DNA from: Cricetomys ansorgei | Lineage: Eukaryota > Chordata > Mammalia > Rodentia > Nesomyidae | Length of the DNA stretch: 64,000 nt | Assembly (NCBI GenBank): GCA_026225945.1 | Contig: JAMJFZ010001228.1 | Span: 231,001 to 295,000 of the forward strand | Direction: 5' to 3' | In this document: positions 63,101-64,000 of the stretch, one piece after another | How the letters are laid out: every line of letters begins with the position of its first letter | How positions within the stretch are numbered: the stretch's first letter is position 1 | Translations under genes and position numbers: made by a program | Notes under the pieces: generated by a model | What the model saw: the letters and a program-made list of their open reading frames with translations, nothing else | Told to the model about the DNA's origin: nothing | Databases searched by the model: none

Positions 63101-63989
63101 GGCTTTGTGGTGCACACCTTTACCATAAGCATTTAGGAAGCAGAGGCTAGCTAGGGGCTACAGTCAAACTGTCTCAAAATAAGTTTTATTTAACTAAAAC
63201 AAAAGGAAATATAAAAACCTGTTGTTATTATCACTGTTTTGTGGAGCTGAGGATTTAATCCAGGACCTCATGTCTGCTAAGCATTCTAGCACTGAGCTAG
63301 ACTTCCGTCTCCCCTACATATTTTTAACTTCCATATAATATTAAAAGGTTTTAGGTTGGAATTAAAAATATTAGCCATTGATTTGTACTTTTAATTGCTG
63401 TGTAACAGATAAATTTCATAATTACATTTTTATAAATCCTAAACTAGAAACTACAATGAATCAGAGATGTTTAACTGCTTACTAGTCCAACCAATAAAAA
63501 AGTGACATTTAGTAGACAGTTATGTAGAACTCCAGCTTAGCACATATGCATAAAATGAGCTAAGTGTTTCTTCATCTGGAGCTTATTATTCTTCTGGCAT
63601 AAAGGCATAAAGAAGTATGAGCAAAAGTGACAGATGGACACACACATTCATGTACCAAAAGGGACTCTTAGAACAAAATGCTCTCAGATCTGTAGCTGAC
63701 TGTTAACTTCAAGGATACAGAAAAGCTGTACCCTACTTTTAATTTTCATGGAATAGTTGAGTTATTGAGGCAATCAAAAATTTAAGCCTGCAACTCTGAA
63801 TCTTCATTTGAGCTAGGTCTCATTCAAGTTAAAAAATGACTAGAAGCTATGGTTTTTTTTTAAACAAAATGCTATCTACAAAAATAAAAGCAAACCTTTC
63901 CACTCTGACGGTGAGATCCTCTGCTGGTCTCTGGTTTGAACATCTACGAGACTCCTGAGAGAGGCTGTCACGACCTGAGCATTCTCCTC
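47404..63989 (-). CDS. Ubxn4: UBX domain protein 4 (erasin), 3' eight exons, 5' end outside window
   Basis: Endoplasmic reticulum protein that recruits the p97/VCP ATPase and promotes ER-associated degradation (family knowledge). About 338 residues are visible, matching roughly residues 170-508 of the human protein from memory. In order there is an acidic/Ser-rich linker, a long charged coiled coil (LTKKLEERREEKRK to RERIKQQIAL and beyond), a UBX domain with the p97-contacting FPR loop, a hydrophobic hairpin (LLGTVLYPFLAIWRLISNFLF) that dips into the ER membrane, and a basic C-terminus ending GNSTQQM. All visible junctions are GT-AG and in phase. The N-terminal thioredoxin-like region and promoter lie beyond position 64000. 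The gene converges on Lct. Confidence 0.97.
47543..49221 (-). other. Ubxn4: Ubxn4 intron next to the last exon
   Basis: Mostly AT-rich unclassified sequence with one B1 at 48118-48260 and a B1 fragment near 48440-48530. Confidence 0.6.
48118..48260 (-). repeat. B1 SINE
   Basis: TTTTTGAGACAGAGTTTCTC to GTGTGCTACCACTGCTCG. Confidence 0.9.
49222..49424 (-). CDS. Ubxn4: Ubxn4 membrane-hairpin exon
   Basis: 203 nt, AGRPATSIVHSSSGDIWTLL..., then the hydrophobic LGTVLYPFLAIWRLISNFLF that anchors the protein in the ER with both ends cytosolic (family knowledge), then a Pro/Ala/Ser linker to SEKR. Acceptor TTATTTCTAG, donor GTATGT. Confidence 0.96.
49628..49772 (-). repeat. B1 SINE
   Basis: GCAGACCAGGCTGGCCTTGA and CACCACTACACCTGGCT. 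Confidence 0.88.
49795..49985 (-). repeat. B2-type SINE
   Basis: GAAGTCAGAAGAGGGCATGG to AACTGCAGAGCCATCTCTCC. Confidence 0.88.
50000..50126 (-). repeat. B1 SINE
   Basis: AACCAGGCTGGCCTTCAATT to CACCACACCAGGCT. Confidence 0.82.
50135..50318 (-). repeat. B2-type SINE
   Basis: GCCTGGTGCCCAGGGAAATC to AATTGCCAAGCCATCTTTCC. Confidence 0.82.
50462..50560 (+). repeat. B1 SINE, truncated
   Basis: GGGTGGTGGTGGTACAAGTC to GTCAGCCTGGTCTTCACAG. Confidence 0.78.
50735..50855 (+). repeat. B1 SINE, shortened
   Basis: GGGTGTGGTGGCATGTGCCT to AGTCTACATAGTGAGACACT. Confidence 0.78.
50890..51080 (-). repeat. B2-type SINE
   Basis: GGTGTTTTGCCTACATGTAT to GTACTCTTAAAACCCCGAGC. Confidence 0.85.
51081..51132. 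repeat. (TA)n microsatellite
   Basis: About 26 units with one TTA break, just after the B2 and about 280 bp below the UBX exon. Confidence 0.95.
51411..51542 (-). CDS. Ubxn4: Ubxn4 UBX domain exon, second half with FPR loop
   Basis: 44 whole codons, TVGNTYGNFSLATMFPRREFT... to SASVVLLP. The FPR tripeptide (51492-51500) is the cis-Pro loop used by UBX domains to bind the p97 N-domain. Donor GTAAGC. Confidence 0.97.
52436..52660. repeat. B1 pair in opposite orientation
   Basis: A truncated - copy (GACACAGGGTTTCTTTACAT to CACTACACCTGGCT, 52440-52530) is followed by a truncated + copy (52547-52660, ending GTTACATAGTGAGACCCTG). A CT-rich run lies at 52370-52432. Confidence 0.7.
53033..53225 (+). 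repeat. B2-type SINE
   Basis: GGAGAAATGACTCAATGGTT to TTTTGGCCTCTGTGAGCACC. Confidence 0.82.
53262..53420 (+). repeat. B1 SINE
   Basis: GGGTATGGTGACCCATGCCT to GACCATGTCTCAAAAAA with a (CAAA)n tail. Confidence 0.82.
53945..54140 (+). repeat. B2/B3-type SINE, diverged
   Basis: TGGACTGGTGAGATGGCTCAG head; the tail fades. Confidence 0.65.
54385..54733 (-). repeat. B3-type SINE split by a B1
   Basis: The B3-like left part ends at about 54529 and resumes at about 54699 (AACCACACTGAGCCACCTAG). The intervening segment is the B1 at 54530-54686 with a duplicated target. Confidence 0.78.
54530..54686 (-). repeat. B1 SINE nested in a B3
   Basis: TTTTCAAGACAGGGTCTCTC to CCACCACCACTCGG. GGCAGCAAGCACTTTT occurs immediately before and after it as a direct repeat. 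Confidence 0.9.
55469..55571 (-). CDS. Ubxn4: Ubxn4 UBX domain exon, first half
   Basis: 103 nt, TIARIQFRLPDGSSFTNQFP... to EEARQFAAQ. This is the first beta hairpin and helix of the UBX fold. It sits next to an A-rich run in the intron (about 55577-55592). Donor GTGAAT. Confidence 0.96.
56463..56850 (+). repeat. Unclassified rodent interspersed repeat, copy 2
   Basis: The fuller copy of the family at 2204-2545: TGTCAACTTGACACAAGTGA, CCCAGCCCATTGTAAGTGG, GGTGGTCCTGGGTTCTATAA, AAGAAAGCAGGCTGAGC and GGTCATGGTGTTTCATCACA. Confidence 0.75.
57030..57150 (-). repeat. B1 SINE with internal deletion
   Basis: ACACAGGGTTTCTCTGTTGT to GCGTGCACCACCACTGCCCA; the middle is missing between AGACCAGGGAGGCCT and GGGAGTGCTGGG. 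A further B1 fragment follows at 57165-57285. Confidence 0.82.
57690..57855 (+). repeat. B2/B3-type SINE
   Basis: GGAATGGAGAGATGTCTCAG head; AGCAGTTAAGAGAACC. Confidence 0.7.
58290..58485 (-). repeat. B2-type SINE
   Basis: CCTTTGGAAGCCAGAAGTAG to TTAAACTCTGAGCCATTTCTC. Confidence 0.8.
58515..58646 (-). repeat. B1 SINE
   Basis: TTTTTTGAGACCGGGTCTCA to ATGCACCACCATCCCCAGCC. Confidence 0.8.
58710..58870 (+). repeat. B1 SINE
   Basis: AGCTGGGTTTGGTGGCACAC to ATTTCTGTCTCAAAATAAA; it lies about 55 bp beyond the donor of the Ubxn4 exon at 58924. Confidence 0.82.
58924..59048 (-). CDS. Ubxn4: Ubxn4 exon before the UBX domain
   Basis: 125 nt, DRAERAARFAKTKEVEAAKAAALLAKQ... to SARDR. It continues the Ala/Lys/Glu helix. 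KTKEVEAAK lacks one Glu compared with the human KTKEEVEAAK I remember. Acceptor TTTCAAAG, donor GTACTT. Confidence 0.95.
59385..59590 (+). repeat. B2-type SINE
   Basis: TTTCAGAGGACTGGGGTTGC and CACCTTCTTCTGGCCTCTGT. Confidence 0.78.
59720..60035 (-). repeat. Two B1 SINEs in tandem
   Basis: Copies at about 59735-59870 and 59895-60035, both reverse; the second is better preserved (AGGCGTGCACCACCACC). Confidence 0.87.
60078..60200 (+). repeat. B1 SINE
   Basis: GGGGTGGCACATGCCTTTAA to AAGACTTAGTCTCAAAAATAA. Confidence 0.8.
60236..60460 (+). repeat. B2-type SINE
   Basis: GTGGCTGGAAAAATGGCTCA head and CACATGCAGACACACACAC tail. Confidence 0.83.
60487..60521. repeat. (CAAA)n microsatellite
   Basis: About eight tetranucleotide units. 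Confidence 0.92.
60838..61020 (+). repeat. B2/B3-type SINE, shortened
   Basis: GAGAGATGGATGGCTCATTG head and CACGTATACATGTGAAATAA tail. Confidence 0.72.
61030..61185 (-). repeat. B1 SINE, little diverged
   Basis: TTTTTGAGACAGGGTTTCTT to CATCACCATTGCCTGGCTG. The surrounding GTGAAATAAATAAGTCTT and GTGAAATAAATAAATCTT suggest a target-site duplication. Confidence 0.9.
61456..61620 (-). CDS. Ubxn4: Ubxn4 coiled-coil exon (165 nt)
   Basis: 55 whole codons from REIKKEIERRKTGKEM to RERIKQQIAL. Lys/Glu/Arg-rich helix, symmetric exon (phase 0-0). Acceptor TTTGATTCAG, donor GTGAGC. Confidence 0.96.
61720..61890 (+). repeat. B2/B3-type SINE, diverged
   Basis: TCTGGAGAGATGGCTCAGTGA head and CA-rich tail. 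Confidence 0.7.
61912..62120 (+). repeat. B2/B3-type SINE, full length
   Basis: GAAGAGATGACTCAGCTTTT to AAAGCACCCATACACATAAA; the best example of the older tail type in the window. Confidence 0.9.
62120..62979 (-). other. Ubxn4: Ubxn4 intron segment
   Basis: Holds the hAT-type element at 62227 and an A-rich run near 62472-62500; otherwise unclassified. Confidence 0.55.
62227..62415 (+). repeat. hAT-Charlie-like MITE (URR1-type)
   Basis: Starts CAGTGGTTCTCAACTTCC and ends with a degraded inverted copy (GGTTGAGAGCC). The inner CCTCATGTTGTGGTGACTTC block is typical of rodent non-autonomous hAT elements. Confidence 0.78.
62980..63034 (-). CDS. Ubxn4: Ubxn4 coiled-coil exon (55 nt)
   Basis: Encodes LTKKLEERREEKRKEEEQ, a highly charged helix. 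The acceptor follows TTTTTTTAAACAG; the donor is GTAGAG. Confidence 0.93.
63035..63895 (-). other. Ubxn4: Ubxn4 intron segment near window end
   Basis: AT-rich, with at most a degraded SINE near 63090-63175. Nothing else recognised. Confidence 0.5.
63896..63989 (-). CDS. Ubxn4: Ubxn4 internal exon at window edge
   Basis: Encodes GECSGRDSLSQESRRCSNQRPAEDL... and ends RVE plus AG before donor GTTTGC. The upper limit is set at an AG just below 63990, because the same frame meets TAA at about 63992. Only about 10 nt of the putative acceptor is visible, so the limit could move by 3 nt. Confidence 0.8.
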
Positions 63990-64000
63990 CTTAATTATTA

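Overview
The window is mammalian nuclear DNA from a muroid rodent. The evidence is two intron-containing vertebrate genes with GT-AG introns, dense B1, B2/B3 and B4 SINEs, and abundant (TG)n, (CTTT)n and (GATA)n microsatellites. The older B2/B3-type tails and some protein differences from the mouse sequence I remember suggest a non-Mus species, possibly a cricetid, but I cannot fix the species.

Layout. 1-3900 is the 5' flank of Lct: degraded SINEs and an interspersed repeat up to about 2.55 kb, then a repeat-poor stretch of about 1.1 kb and a compact TATA promoter at 3847-3911. Lct (lactase-phlorizin hydrolase) runs on the + strand from 3956 to 41852 in 17 coding exons. All junctions keep frame and predict 1937 residues with no disabling lesion. 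Its 3' UTR ends shortly after three AATAAA signals at 42110-42208. 42.2-46.9 kb is a SINE-rich tail-to-tail spacer. From about 46.9 kb to the window end is the 3' part of Ubxn4 (UBX-domain protein 4, erasin) on the - strand: eight coding exons from 63989 down to 47404. They carry the coiled coil, the UBX domain and the membrane-inserting hairpin. The first exons and the promoter lie beyond the window.

Order and orientation match the conserved UBXN4-LCT-MCM6 block of mammals. MCM6 would lie to the left, but I recognise none of its exons here, so the MCM6-intron enhancer known for human lactase persistence is outside the window.

The two genes share no pathway. Lct is an intestinal brush-border glycosidase driven by an enterocyte-type promoter. 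Ubxn4 is a broadly used ER protein of the p97/VCP degradation system. I found no new gene system. The more useful observations are the repeated intron position at the end of Lct domains II, III and IV, the stepwise loss of catalytic residues in domains I and II, a tandem acceptor at exon 10, a 101-bp-period minisatellite in intron 3, and several long non-B-DNA-prone repeats in Lct introns.
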